From NCBI GenBank assembly GCA_963576725.1, contig OY755243.1:43447243-43511242 (forward strand): a stretch of DNA of 64,000 bases, in the 5' to 3' direction. Below the pieces are notes generated by a model. It searched no databases and had not been told where the DNA came from. It saw only the letters and a list, made by a program, of their open reading frames with translations. The position numbers were made by a program, and so were the translations under genes. Positions 47,457-61,707 of this stretch are shown here, in pieces. Origin of the DNA: Azorinus chamasolen (Eukaryota; Mollusca; Bivalvia; Cardiida; Solecurtidae). The first letter of the stretch is position 1, and the number at the start of each line of letters is the position of its first letter.

Positions 47457-48314
47457 TAATCGCAGTTGTGTAGGTCAGACTTAAGCCTGTAGTCTGCTCA
47501 ACGAATATTTCGTTAAGAGAAAATGTCGCCTTCCATTTCGTTCAAAGGCGTAAACAAGATGCCAAACAGTTTGGATCCTGATGAGACGCCGAGGTACTCA
47601 CTGTCTCACCTGGATCCAAGCGGTTTGCAAAGATGACAAGATATCCACCTATTACAGGCTAAAGTCCAATGAAGTGGAGCAAACTACTGTATGTTTGTAT
47701 GTACATGTATTCGGTGTTCCTTAATTGTTAGATATTCGAGTTATTCTTAACCTTTATGTAAACAGTATGAGTCCAGATGAGATGCTTAGTATCTTGGCAT
47801 CTTATCATAATATGTGGCAGAAACTATACAATTAGATCTATTTTATTCCATAAGCAATCAGAGCATGTCTTTTTGAGTCTACTCTGTTTGCAAACGTGTT
47901 AATCTACTCTGGTGGTGTGTTTTCATAGAAATACAAAATAAATCAACAGTGACAACCTAAGTCGGTGACATGTTCAACCAGCAGGAGTTTGCTCAGGAGA
48001 CTAAAGGTTAAGATAAACATTTGTTAAGTGTTTGAGGTACTGATAGTTCATTGCGACCATGCGCAAAACGGATACAAGCCTCGTATTCGTAATAAAAGAT
48101 ACGATATAAAGTATATTTGTTTGAGGTGTAAATAAAAGTTCTGGAAATAAATTGAGTCGTTTTGAAATCCATTGTCACCATTTCAATGATGCAGCTGTTA
48201 CTACAGCATTTTAACAAGCTTCATATGTATACACTGATGTTTTGATTGCGTTTCGGATAAATTTTGGAAATTTAAGTAAAATGTCCATATCCTAAATTTG
48301 CTATGTATTCTAAA

Positions 48315-48315
48315 C

Positions 48316-48346
<31 letters not shown>

Positions 48347-48349
48347 ACA
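48315..48349. repeat. Poly(C) followed by (AC)n
   Basis: About 18 C followed by nine or so CA units. Confidence 0.95.
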
Positions 48350-48683
48350 TAACATATATGCTCCACCAGTTTGTAATGCTGAATAGTGCAACTCGACACA
48401 ATTTTGTTAGATGAAAAAAATTGACTGTAATAGACACAAATAGTGAAGACCCTGGTCAAAATGCCCCTTTAGGAATAGTTTAACCTGTGTCTGTAGTTTG
48501 TCTGTCCGTATACGTAGGGTAATTAGATTACTTCTGAATTAGTGATACAGAACATTATGACATAGTTATACTTTGAACAGTAGTTCACTGAGAACAAACA
48601 GTTTATAAACCGAGACAATTACAGAATACTGCCAAGTATGTATCGTCCGTATGTACAATGTTTTTGCAATGTCCTTTGAATTA

Positions 48684-48888
48684 CAGTAAAGCCTCTCTAA
48701 ACCGGATATTCAATTTAGTTTAAGTATTGGTCTTGGAGACAGGTGACAGCCTTATGCAGGATGAGAGCCATGCAGAAAGCTCCTCTGAGAGCTTTCTGCA
48801 TGAATTTCACAATGCATTAAGCAGCCAACTGCCTACACATATCTAAATTATTCTGAACTAGAATTCCGGTTTAGAGGGGGGTTTCTGT
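48684..48888. mobile_element. Pogo-like MITE, full-length (TAAACCGGAT ends)
   Basis: TA then cagtaaagcctctctaaacc; right ccggtttagaggggggtttc and tgTA. Core gcagaaagctcctctgagag. 205 bp. Confidence 0.85.
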
Positions 48889-48968
48889 ATTACTTAGATA
48901 TATGCACTCAAAACTAATTTTCAATGCGGAAATAATGAATTTGATGCAATTATTGTGGTAGCATGAGT

Positions 48969-48974
48969 TTTATT
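48969..48974 (-). terminator. Candidate poly(A) signal for the Ig receptor (long form)
   Basis: tttatt on the plus strand is AATAAA on the minus strand, 334 nt past the stop at 49308. Position suits a compact 3' UTR; not proven. Confidence 0.45.
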
Positions 48975-49307
48975 GTTTATGATTCAGATTTACAACAAGT
49001 ACAATCATTAACGAAAAATAGCACTGGATAAAGATGTTATAATACACAATGGAATCATCATTTAGTTTATACGTCACGTGGTAAACCAATTTCTTCCCGT
49101 GTTATATATTATAAACTCGTTCAAAATGACTTTTGGAGCCCATCTATTTTCATGTTGTGGGGGCACAGCAAGCAAAATGTTCTGGTATAAGTCACTAACA
49201 TCCACTGGTTCTGCAAAGGGTCTACAATGTTTACCTATGTCCGATTTACGGAAAAGCGGGAGGTTATTGGTTAAGAATATATACAGGACGAAATTTTACA
49301 ATAGAAA

Positions 49308-50863
49308 CTAAAAGTAAGCCACGATATCGATTTCTGAATTTCGCTTGGTATTGACACATTCTTTTGTTTCCTGTTCTCCGTCGTCTTTGTGGTCATCTTC
49401 CAGGTCAAATCCCTCATTGAAATATGATTGTTCAGTCTCTGAATCAGGAACAAATAGGTTGTTCGTACTTCTATCTGATGCATAACGGTACTTGTCGTTA
49501 CTTATGGCTGATAGAAAACTGTTTCGCCGAAGACAGGTCAGGTCTAGGGCATTCTCAGTATCTGAGTCAACACATTCAAAACTGTCTGTTACAGTTTGTA
49601 AAGCATCATCGATATTTGTTTCCAGTTTACATTGTTCTTTGTCTAGCTCATCTGCCGATTCAGTCTCACCACTGCAGCAATCAGCATTCGTCTCACTAGT
49701 TAATGCTAGTGTGTATTCGTCAATAGCACACATGGTTTCACCATCATCAGTGAACAATGAATATGTACTCGACGCCGTATTACTTTTGAGATTCAGTGAT
49801 TGGTCTTTTGTACTGGAAAAACTGATTGTGTCCGACTTTACGTATTCAGGTTGTTCGGTCAAAAAACTCGACGGATTTGTCCTGTCATTAAACCAATCTA
49901 TCATTGATGGTAACCTTATCATTCTATCACTGGATATTGTCCGTATATCAAGCATGCTGTTTGTTTTGACACCAATATTTGATTTTTTTAATCGGCAGGG
50001 GAGACTGAATGCTTTCTTCCTTGATCCTTTTCCGAGTACCGAGGCACTGAAAAGGGGTTCGTGTAAAGTTTTAATTGTGTTTGCAAAATCATAGTGTGTA
50101 TCACTGGCACACGAGTCTGGAACGCAGACATTGATTTTTGATATATCTTCGTTAGAATATGAATTGTCTTGAATTTTTGTATCATTGAAATATGCTGTTT
50201 GTATGCATGACTGTAGGGCATTACTGACATTATCAGACTCTGGATGAGTCTCTATCCTCTGTGTATTACTAAGAACTTCCAGTATATCACCGGCACTGTA
50301 GTCCTTGTTCTGTGTAACAAGCCCGTCATCTTGTGTATCGTCAGCTCCAGTTGTGTACTCTAGACGGACAGGCAAGATGACTTGCTTTGTTTCATCTAAA
50401 ACATCAACAATGTCAGCTGTTAGATAACCTCCCCCAGTACCCTCCTCTGTCTGATCATCTCTGGTCTCGTGTTGGTTAATGTCGTCATCGAGATAACTGA
50501 ACCTACTGCTCTCACAGTGTACAGATATGGGCGAAAGGATAACTCCGGTGCTAGCATTAAAGACGTTTGGCTCGGAATCGGTTCTGTTCTTTGGTTGATA
50601 CCTTATTGATGCAGCTCTAAGAATAGCCATGTCAATCTCTGTGGTCTGTTTGTTGATGCGATTCTGCTTTAGAGAGCAGTAAGGAGTACTAGATATGACC
50701 TCTACATTTTGATACGTCGCGTCATTATCATCATTCTCGTCATTTATATTTATCACAACTTCACGCTTGCGCACACGAGGAGTAGTTCCACTAGTCTTTC
50801 CCTTTGTTTGTCCAACTGATTTGACAGTTTCCCACACAGCAATAATCCATTTTGATGCTTTAC
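49308..50863 (-). CDS. Terminal exon: 518-codon acidic cytoplasmic tail
   Basis: Acceptor tgcattaacag, then frame (S)KASKWIIAVWETVKSVGQ, a basic patch (TTPRVRKREV), and a long Asp/Glu/Ser/Thr-rich region to the stop at 49308. No folded domain was recognised. Tyrosine motifs include STPYCSL, which fits a loose ITIM (S/T-x-Y-x-x-L), as well as TYQNVEV, GGGYLTADIV and NKDYSAGDIL. The length, low complexity and lack of signal peptide suit an intracellular tail. The 200-residue open frame on the opposite strand (49492-50094) is a shadow. An upstream ATG reading into 50999 crosses the acceptor and is not favoured. Confidence 0.75.
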
Positions 50864-53800
50864 CTGTTAATGCAATAGAACAATGAAATGTTAATAGAAA
50901 TAAAACACATTTCCCATTATACATTTTAAAATTCATGGTTAAGCTCTCGCAATAATTCAAACAGAAGAGGAGCGAAATATTCGAATTGGCCCCGGTCAAT
51001 TTCCTTAATTCTTGAGACCTCCATTTAGCTCTGAACTTGAGAAATTGTTCAGATTAGAAATCGGATGACTCGGTCATCTGTTATCTCGAAGTAATTTGTA
51101 TGGTTCCTTGAAGTTCGTGATATCGATGTTCACCTGTAATTGTTTACTGAATCTTTGTAATGGTATAGGAACAAATGAAACGTCTGCCACGGTAGACACT
51201 GTACAGATAGATCTACAGTAAAACCTCGATTATTCGAGCACTAAACTGCGTATCATTTTCGATCTTTAAGACAGGTGGCAGCTTAATGCATGGTGAATGT
51301 CATGCAGAAAGCTCCTCTAGGAGCTTTCTGCATGACTTTCACCATGCAGCCACCTGCCTATAAGGGTCTAAATTCTTCTATGCAGAAAATTCGAATAATC
51401 CAGATTTTACTGTATTTTATTCCACAAGAGCACACCCTTATCAGACGACTTCATTAGAAAGGTAAAGGATTAACATGATTCAGAAGTGGAATTCATGTTT
51501 ATATTGTTTCACCAGCACAACTTTGTTCTCAGTATGAAATAATATGATAATTATATTTAGTCGATATTTTCATTATTATGCAAACTTTTCAGTACCAAAC
51601 AATATAAAGCTATGACAAGATATTGATCAACTTCTTCTTATACATGCATATATAATACATGTACTAAATACTATAAAAGATGCTGGAAAATCTAAGTACA
51701 ACAACAAATGTATTTCTGAATGTTATCCGTATATTTGGTTTTTCTGCAGAACTTAAATTTACTCAAGAGAAAATATACTAAAAATACAATTTAATAGATA
51801 TTCTTATTAAATGACAAATATCGTTGTTATAATTCGTGAGTTTTTTCGAGCTAGACAAAGATGTTTCATAACTTACTGTTGTTTTTCTGTTTATTGACGG
51901 ATCCTTTCATCACATCTTGTAAAGACGTCGGTAACTCTGATTTACTTCTTTGCTGCAGAGAAACATTATCCAGGAAATTAGCTTCACGACAATGCGGTTC
52001 TACGTATTCTTAGGTATTTACAATTCAAATTCTTCGTCTATAAAACGTACACTTATAAGATATTTTAAACTAATTTCTAAAATATTCACTTCAACCACCC
52101 TTTTAATGTGTTCGCTTCCGCGTGATGCTGTCTGCAAATATGTCGTCTGCTACAATTTTCTTGTTTGAACTTTCTTCCATTTTCTTTTACAGAAACATCA
52201 TGACAACATCAACCAGCTTGTGTCCTGATGAGATGCCGAGTTACTCGGCATCTCATCAGGATCTAAGCTGTATGTCTAGGTAATCACATATTCGCCATTG
52301 ACGTCATAATGGCTGTACATTGTACATTTCAATGACGAGTGGAATAGAGTACAATAATTACATGTACAGTAGAACCTATCTTAAGCGATCATCAAAAAAG
52401 AGGTATATTTAAAGGTCTGTAAGTCAGTTGGTAGCTTAATCCAGGTCAAAAATAATAGATAAAGCTCCTAAAGGCTATTAGTTTGCCCTGCATTAAGCAA
52501 CCACCTGATTCCTGTGTCCAATTAATATACGGTCGCTTAAGACTGTACTGCATGAATATTGATTATTTAAGTTCCATCGTCATTGTATATTTATTATCTC
52601 AAATAGTATTAAGCTATGTATACACTGGCAATTGTGTCGATGAAAGACAGTATAAACTCTGACTTAAAATATCCTAGGTGCAAACAGTGCAGACCCTGAT
52701 CAGACAGCTCCTAAATAAACCGTTTGAACCGGGTCTAAATCGTTTACAAATGGCGACAAAAGTGTATATATGGTGTAACAAAAGATTAGCTTGAATGACA
52801 TTATCATTACTTTAGGACGGAGTCTTAATGACAATTCAGTCAATCTATATGTAGGTAAAGTATTACACAGAAGACATTCTCTTTTCGCGCGTTTACCCTT
52901 TGGACTGACACACGATTGGCCGAGCGTGTTCGTTGATTTCCGTGTAATCGACGAAGTTTTCCGCCTCTTAAAAACTAGGCGGTTTTGTAAAGATTTAGCA
53001 GTATTCAGAAACCATTTTTCCGCCTCTTAAAAACTCGGCGGTTTCCTAAAAGATTTAGCAGTATTCAGAAACCAGTAATATTTAGCTGAACATACATAAA
53101 CTGTTGGAAGTGTAGGATATCACTTGATCTGACCAATATCTTTTAATGTCAATCAATTTAATAGTTCTTCAGCTAGAATGATGTGTGTTACTCTAACAAC
53201 ACCGTTATTTTTAGAATCTGAAGTTGTCATATAATAGGCTATCAAAGCCAGTGATCTGATCATATGTGGTATCCCAACACTGATATTGCAACAGCGAAAT
53301 ACATGTATTAGCAACACCACTTTTGGTCAAAACGAAAAATGACCCGCTTAACACTTTACTCCATGAATATTCATATAAGAATTAATAGCATCATGCATAT
53401 TTATGAGTTATTATAGAATATGTACGCACGGAATTTTGGTATTAATAGAAATTGTACATTCATATCTATCATAATTTCATAAGCAAACAGAGCAGACCCT
53501 TATTAGACGGCTTCTATAGGAACCGTCTGATCTAGGTCTACTCTGTTTGCAAAGGCGTAGAAATACGTATTTATGGTGTAAAGGGTTAATATTTTTCCTC
53601 TGATAAATGTACCAGAAGCGGTAAATAAAATAAAGGAGTAGCGACACCAGTGGTACAGAGAACAGAACCTCATCGGAGAGACCACATAAGGTATCTAAAA
53701 GGAGGTGGCTTTATTACCATTGTCCTGCATTTAATTACCACCTAACTTGAAAACAAATGCAGACTTTGTAATGTATACAATGTAGAGAGATGCAATAGAT

Positions 53801-56800
53801 CAGAGTACAATTTACTAGTTATAATGTGTTATGAATATAATACAATTACACCATGCAAATTGCAAAAGAGAACATGTGTTAAATGTGCAAATAAACAAGA
53901 TTGTGCTGATGAAACATGCAAGCAAAATAATCTAAACGAGTTGTCCAGTGCATAAAGGGTAACATCAATGCATGCTGATTGTTATATCTTCGGAAGGAAG
54001 AAGAGGCCAATTCCAATCCTGTATATGACCAGCGTCGTGGACATTTGCAAAGGGTGCAGTCTGCATTGTTGGTCACTCATATGCAAATACGGTAACTATT
54101 TTTTCCAGTAATATTCAGTAAGTATTGAAATTTGGAATAAAAATAGAAAAGGGAAATGGGTTAAGTCAGAGCTACAGATAAAGGTGCGTACCAAAATACT
54201 AAAATCGGCATTTCTCGACCAAAATCTATGCTGTGACCACTTTAAGAATCGTCTTCTCGAGTACAGGGGTTTGTGGAGAAATAAAGGAGCTATTCTTGAA
54301 AATGTTTAAATTTACATAATCTTATCTGGACCTCTGGGTTAAGCGCACTCAGAAATCTTCGCTAAAATATGTACTTTATACTGAGTTCACAGTTGGCAAG
54401 TTGGCATGTTTTCTATTAAGCATGTTTTATTTAGACTAATAGCCTAAAATGCCACTTTTACGCAAAAGGAATTGATTGTTGAAAGTGGAGTTTTCCCCAG
54501 ATCGAACTTGAATGCAATTTACTAGAGGATTTTAAATGACCAAAGCATGCAGAGTCTGATCGTTAGACTCCTCTATGAGCCCTCTGATCTGGTTCTACAT
54601 TGTTTGCAAAAGTCAGGAAACCTACTCCCGCATTGAAATATTTTCTTAAATGTCTTTACAAAACAAAAAGAGCGCAGTGCAGTATAGACCCTGATGAGGC
54701 ACCGAGTGTCATGGGTCGCTTATAAATGATATGATATTGATGAAAGATTTGAAAGTGCGCTTTTCAGATGGTAAATATCGAGTCATTTCGAGGTTGGTGA
54801 AATCCATGTTCTGTTATGTTACAGTTGAACCGAACTATTCGTTCATGACCGTCAGTAAGAAACTGCTTAGAAATAACATTTCCCCCACTCTGTGGATCCT
54901 TCGCTCCAGTAGTGCTCTTACACCCTTGCGTATCACTCGGTGATTTGTTAAAGGACGTGCTGTAGAGAGTTTGTCGCCCAGCGTGCGTTGGAGACAAGTG
55001 CCGGTTAGTCGAGAAAGGGAAACGTGCATGCTTTGTATCGTAACAAACCTTCTGTTGTCGCCGAATAAGAACGATAAATATGGCTATGATAATGAGCAGG
55101 ACGACACATGCGGTTACTCCCCCTGCAATATACGCTGTAGCGTCGACTCTGCGGGAATGTGCTGACTCGGTTACCGGGTTATCTGTGTGTGATAAAACAA
55201 TAATATAACTTCAAAATCTCTCTGACCATGATTAATTACTTGCATGTCGAATCCTGTATATTCCTGTGTCAATGGTTTTATTATCGATATGTAAGACCGA
55301 ATAAAACACAAAAAGGATGATACTGTCGTTCAGCGTCGTTTGATAGGTAAAATCGTTCAATAAACATGTGGCAAACACTGTACAACAGGCGGTTACTAAA
55401 ATGAACTGAAACAAGTTGACAATGGCGTTATGTTCCTCTTATTTCTCCGTTCTGTGTCCCACAATTCGATATTTGTTTATTACTAAGAATATGAAATATG
55501 AATATTAAATAGCTTACTATTTATAACGGTAGATGAACTAGAAGTTCTGACCCTAGTAAAATTGTAGAATCAGAAATAAACGATTCCATTAATAAATATA
55601 TTTTAATAGGCCGTAATCGGAGGGCTCCTACTAGAGCTGTATTATCTGGGCATCCTCTGTTTGCATTAAAAAGAAAGCATATCTGTGGAGTAAATGGTTA
55701 TAAAGCCTAAATGTGGATGGTTTGTCTCGTGATGTTTAAACCATTTTCAAAATATTGTACAAACTTCTGAAAAGTACAGTTTCTTTTGTTATTGAATGGT
55801 TTTAAGTGTAGGTATATACTTGTACCTGAAATCTGAACTGCCACAATGACATCAGAAGCACAACTAGCTGTATGACTGAACTCTGTGTTCACCGAGCACA
55901 CCCGCACTGTCAGGTTGTCGTAACTGCTGAGTGCAAATACCGGAAGTGAGCTGTTCTTCAGAGTTTGGTATCCCGCTTGAAGCTTCTGTTGAAAAATGAA
56001 GTGCTGTTCTGAACCCCCGCTGAAGCCAGCAGCACATACAACACTAATGTTAGTGTTGGAAGAGGTGACGGAACAGTTAATGGGTGGGTCTGGTGTGCCT
56101 GTAACATAAAGTTTGTATTGTAATAACTGAAATGCAAAATTATGAAATAACTGAAATTATGTAATAACTGAATGTCAAAGGCTTTATGTCATAAAAATTA
56201 TATTGCTTCAGGTAGCACCGATGCTTCAAACAATGCAGGTATGAGCATTAGAGAGAGGTGAATACTTTTCTCTTCAAAGCCTAAACTTACTGTGGCGTTT
56301 TGCTGTACCTGTAAATATTTTATGTTACGAATCTCTTATTTTGTAAATCTGTTGTATTGAAAAGTGAAAGCGCTACATGCTGTTCATGACTGTGTTGAAC
56401 AAATTTTAGTCTACAATACAGCCTCTCTAAGCCGGACTTTCTAATTGAAGTCGGTCTTAAATACAGGCGGTAGATTTATGCTAGTAGAAAGTTATGCAGA
56501 ATGTTCCTATGGGAGTTATCTATTTGACTTTCACGTTGCATACAGCAGCAACTTTAATAAAAAGATATCTTGTTATCTGTACTAAAAGGACTAGTTTAGA
56601 TGGGTTTTACTGTATTCAATCCAATATAAAACGGGCGTTTTAATATGTCACCACCTTACATGTCTATACCCGGTGTGTAACGTTCATGCTTCGTGATATA
56701 CTTACTTGTTGGTACTATATGGTATTCACATGGTTTCTGACCTTGGCCTACTTCGTTGAAACCATAGCAACCGATTTTGGAATACTGTGAGGAAGACCTG

Positions 56801-59800
56801 AAATGTGACATAGAATTTTATGAGTATTACTATATCTACTAGTCCTTGATGATAGGTTATCGTGGAAGGTCGTTCAACACCTACCATGGTTCCTTTTCTA
56901 AATAACTAAAATTAATAGTTCAATTCTAAAACAAGAGTTCCCGTATCACCAGGATCTGCTCTGTTGGCTTTTGTGTGATGTCTGTGTATATACGAGTGCT
57001 CTTCTATCGATGTGTGCGAGCTCACATTTAGTTGCTTCTGATGTTGCTGTGCACTGTCGTGTGTCATTTTCAGATCTATTCTATTTATGAAATGATATAG
57101 ATCTATTTCTATTGTTTCTGTCATAGCCAGTCATTATTGTGTTCATAATGTCATAATAAAAACATTAGATAATTAATATCCATGGTGTCTTTATTTTTCT
57201 AACATTCATATCCGTGGGGTAAATGGTTAAATTACAACTCGTTTTCAGTTTAATTGGCTTACGTCTAAAATATTTTTATTCTCAACATATTTACAGTTAC
57301 TCTTTTAACAATAACTAATGGTGTCTGCAATATATAGTCGTCTATATAAAAAAAATCGTTTAAAACATGAGCTACAGACAGTTTTTAGCTGAGAAAACAA
57401 AATTACCACCAAAATTACCACCTGATCCATTGTGTGGAACAGAGTCTGAATTGTTAACATTAGGATGAAAATGGTCATTTGGAGTTTCTGGTGGTTCTTA
57501 CATGATATTGATGTCCAAACTACCATATGCGTTTCCAGTGTTGGTATTGTCTCTCTTCGCTTGTACGGTCTCGATCACGTCACGAGACATTTGATATCTC
57601 CATAGCAACGTGACGTTGTTGGGGAGGCCTTGCATTCGACAATGCAAACGCACGGTGCTGCCGAGTTTTGCCGCTACTTTCACAACACCAGCGGACGAGC
57701 ACGCCGGGGCATCTGAGAACAAAATACAAAATGGTGTCTGAAATATGTATCGTATTCCAACGATCCCACATTAACCCACCTGATGCTGAAAGATAGCCTG
57801 CTAAAACCATAGACTGTTACAAATTTCCCTTACATCTGATTTGTTCAAGGTTTTGTTTTTTAAAGAAAACGTTGCGGGAGTGTCAAACAGCTTGGATCCT
57901 GATGAGGTGACGGTTACTCGGTATCTGATCGTGATCCAAACTGTTTGCAAATGCACGTGAGGACGAAATGTTAATGTTATAATTGTTTTTCTTTCCAAAT
58001 AATTATTATGATGGAAATGTAAAACAGTGTGAACAAAAAAAAACAGGCAAGTAATTAAACACTTAAAGGTGTAAGAGGAGGTCCAAAGAAATGAAACATA
58101 CAATTGCAAATAACAATGTTAACTGACTTAAAAGCAGAAAAGATGTAGTTTACTTACAGAAGATTGTCAAAGTGATTGGATCACTGGAAGATGCACCAAG
58201 CCTATTTGCTGCTCTACAGCGGTATTCCCCAGTCTCCGTCCTGAAAATAGAAGAGCAATGTTGTAACACCTATTAGTGTTTAATGGATATCTCTTTTGCC
58301 TCATAAATATGCATGTAAGAAATGATGACCTCATGAATATCAATGAGCCAAACTATTTCAGAGCATTATTTAAAAAGGGAATTTTGAATGTGGCATAAAG
58401 TGTACAATCAGAGCTATATGATTCCATAAGCAAACAGAACAGACTTCTCTGTTACCCAAAATAATAAAACAAAACGGACTCTGGTGAGACACCGAGCGAT
58501 TTGTCGTCTCCCCTCTGGATCACAGCTGTTGGCAAAAATAAACACAGATTCACCATCTACAGTGAAAGGGTTAAATATAAAATAGTGTATTAAGAGTACC
58601 TGTGTGCTGAACAGTTGTGTAAGTCTTTACAAGCTAGGAGTTAACACATTGGGGAACAGAGCAGACCCAGATCAGACAGTTCGTGCAGGTGTTGTCTGAT
58701 CCGAGGCTGCTCTGTTTATTTATACGTTACAGTAAAAGATCCAGTGATTACATTTTAACCCTTTACCCAATAGCCTGTTTCTAGTTTTGAAGACATATGA
58801 CCACTTAAAGCAGGTTGAAAGTAAAGCAGAATGCGCCTTAAGGCGCATTCTGCTTTACTTTCAGCCTGCTTTAAGCTACCACCTACTAGGATATAGAAAA
58901 TATTTATTATGCAATATGTTCATGACTGTATGAATTTGAACTATTTTCTTCAGCGGAGGAATAAATCAAACACGCTTAAAGCCGCTTCTATCAGGTAAAG
59001 GGTTAAACAAATGCGTGAAAAGACAGGTACATGTAAAGGGTTAATTATGTCGCTGCCAATAGCAAATGTATGATTAGTACATTAGCAAATAATTTGAGCC
59101 CACACAAGACGTCAAGTCTCTCGGTGTCTCATTAGGATCCAAACCGTTTGAAACTCCATTTATATTTTTGTGAATCATTTGAAGGAAAGCTCACTGTGAC
59201 ACTTAAAACAACCGACAGCCAATGAAACTTATCTGGTACCAAAATTGTTAACTTGCCTGTTCACGTTGTTGAGTTGTAAACCGAACACGTTGGTTCCGTT
59301 CGGCATCAGGTACATATCCCGGTTAACGACAAGTCCGTTATGAAGCCATGTGAGAGACTCCGGCGATGGAGGCGGACGAGCCTCTATCTGACACAGTATG
59401 ATGACGTCACCACCCTCTATCGCCGTATGGTTCCTAACTGTGGCAGAAACCATAGGTTTATCTGAAGAAAAAAAAATACAAAATATAAATGTGTCAAGAC
59501 TGGTTAATGGGTAGGCCTAGATGTTTTAGCCATTTATCCTCACATTATTTAAGGAAACCTGGTCCATATGTTATTTTTGAACGCATCCATTTTTCATATG
59601 GAGGGACACTGCATATAATATAGTTACTGGTATAAGGCATTAACATACATGTAGTTGGGTTCAGCAAACAGTCCAGACCTTGACCAGACGGATCATTCAC
59701 GAGGCCCAGATCTGGGTCTACACTGCTTGCCTATAGCCTTTTAAGGGATGCCGGTCACGAATTGGTGAACCTCTAGTGGCTAAGCAAAAATGTTAACGTA

Positions 59801-61649
59801 AAGAACTTTAAGTCAGTTCATAATTCGACTTATTCTGTTCCATTATGTAGGCTTTATCAGGGTGTCAAATAATATCGAAAGTGGTGGGACACAAGACTTT
59901 GAGGTTATTAAACTTCCTAGTCTTAGTCTGTGTTCATTCTCGAATATCTGATTAGTAAGATTTTGAGCTTGTTCAAAATCTAACCAATCAAAGGCTTGAG
60001 AATGCAAAAGTAAACAAAATGCTTTATAACATCAGGTCCAGCAAGACTACTTACAAGACGCAAGCAAAGTCAAATGCGTCTGTTTCGGTGGCAGACTGCG
60101 TTTTCCCAATACATCATTCGTCACTGCGCATGTCAGTATTGATGAGTTGAAGTCACGTGACAACGTTCTCTTAAAGAAAGATTTGACTGTTGATGTTCCG
60201 TTGTCTTGTGGGATCACGACAAATTCGTACTCCCCTACTCTTTGGTTGTCTATCAACCAGTATATAGTGGCAGTAGGAATACTTCCGGTGCTGCTGCACT
60301 CCAGGTTTAAGATTTTACCAACGTCAAATCCTCCATTGTAACCGGAAATAACGGGTTGCTGTGGCATAACTGAAATTAACAGATAAACAATTAGCTTTTT
60401 AATAATAAATCCAGATATCGTTACAATAGTATATACAAAAACAAAAGGAATTAACTAGACTTGTATTTATATGACACACTTGTCCCCAGCTTCCAAATTT
60501 GTCACAAAACATAAACAGATGTAACACAGGTTAGCAAAGAAGCAGTGCGTATCATAAGCTTGCAGTGATTTTGACATTAATCTGGTGTGTCATAAAGATC
60601 CTTATTAATAGGTTAACCTTAAGAAAACTCCAGGAAAATTTATCTGTCTGAACTGAAAACCATTGAGTTAATGTTCATTCACTGGTTCCTGGATTATTAA
60701 TTTAAGTACATATTTAATATTAAGCTTTATTTCTCAAGAATATATTTACTTGTTTTTATTGTATGGGTCTATGAAAAAATCAAGAAACTAAGTAGCTTTC
60801 TTAATGTTCTCCATAGGAATTTTATTAATACGAGTCAAAGTGTACAGCCTCTCACATCAGTTAACATTTGTATGGAGGTTGGCGACTCTTTGACAATAAC
60901 GAAAGAAGTATTGTGTATCACAAAACTTATGTAAGGACGAACTATCTAAATGGTGGCAAACCCCTTAATGTACTATACTAATCTGATATACTTTTACATA
61001 TTGTTGGGATAATAATAATAGTTAACAAATGAAAGTCTTAGTTGGATCAAACATCAGCCAAGAACGTATTGAAGAAAACAGCGTAAATCACAGGCCACTT
61101 TGATTTTTGCAAACAGATACTTAGTTAAGACACTACTTTAGGTATGTGTCAACTCTGTCACTTTTCAGCAATTTGTATATTCAGTACGATGCCGCTGCAA
61201 ATTTCATGGTATCAGATCAGACACAATGTTTTCAACGTAGAGCGTGATCTGGGTCTACTCTGTTGGAAATTCACGGAGGTATCTTTACCGATGGCGAGGC
61301 TCACTCATAACGATCCAACTGATACTTACGGTGGACATCTAAATCAACCCTCAGTGATCGCTGATAGAATACGGTGACGGAAATGTTGCAGACATAAGAA
61401 GCCATATACGTTTCCTTGTTAACCTTTACAGAGAGGGTGTGACGTCTGTTTCCGGTCTTGTTGGCGTAAATGGCGTCCTTGACGATTCCATCGACTTCTG
61501 TTGTGACGCCAGATGCATCTGCAAATAGTATTCATACTATGAACATTCCATCACTATCAATTAACGATTATGTTGCTGTTAAGTTGTCGTCTGCGTTCAA
61601 ACTCTGTTTTGCAAACCTAACTTACACCCGATTCGTTAAAAATGAGAAA

Positions 61650-61707
<58 letters not shown>

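Larger units (their letters stand above)
46592..48968. other. Intergenic between convergent VGAT and Ig-receptor genes
   Basis: Contains a decayed hairpin MITE (about 46717-46800, family of 6993), a GAGACGCC hairpin at 47560-47640 (tttggatcctgatgagacgc), a chimeric MITE at 47750-47910, and a direct repeat tcaacctaa(a/g)c(t/c)aatcgtatt (47228, 47277). The repeat partner of 26592 lies at 48436-48535. No gene recognised. Confidence 0.6.

Noticed and set aside
49492..50094. 200-residue plus-strand open frame
   Set aside because: Antisense to the Ig-receptor tail exon, which has a proper acceptor and matching phase.
50864..50999. Independent start codon for the large acidic exon (frame open to 50999)
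   Set aside because: The stretch before 50863 looks like intron (polypyrimidine and cattaacag acceptor), and the phase-matched 76-nt exon upstream gives a better explanation.
57498..57502. Stop codon straight after LDINIM in the Ig5 exon, suggesting a truncated protein
   Set aside because: The stop lies in the donor at/gtaaga; splicing to 56797 restores the second half of the Ig5 domain with its Cys.
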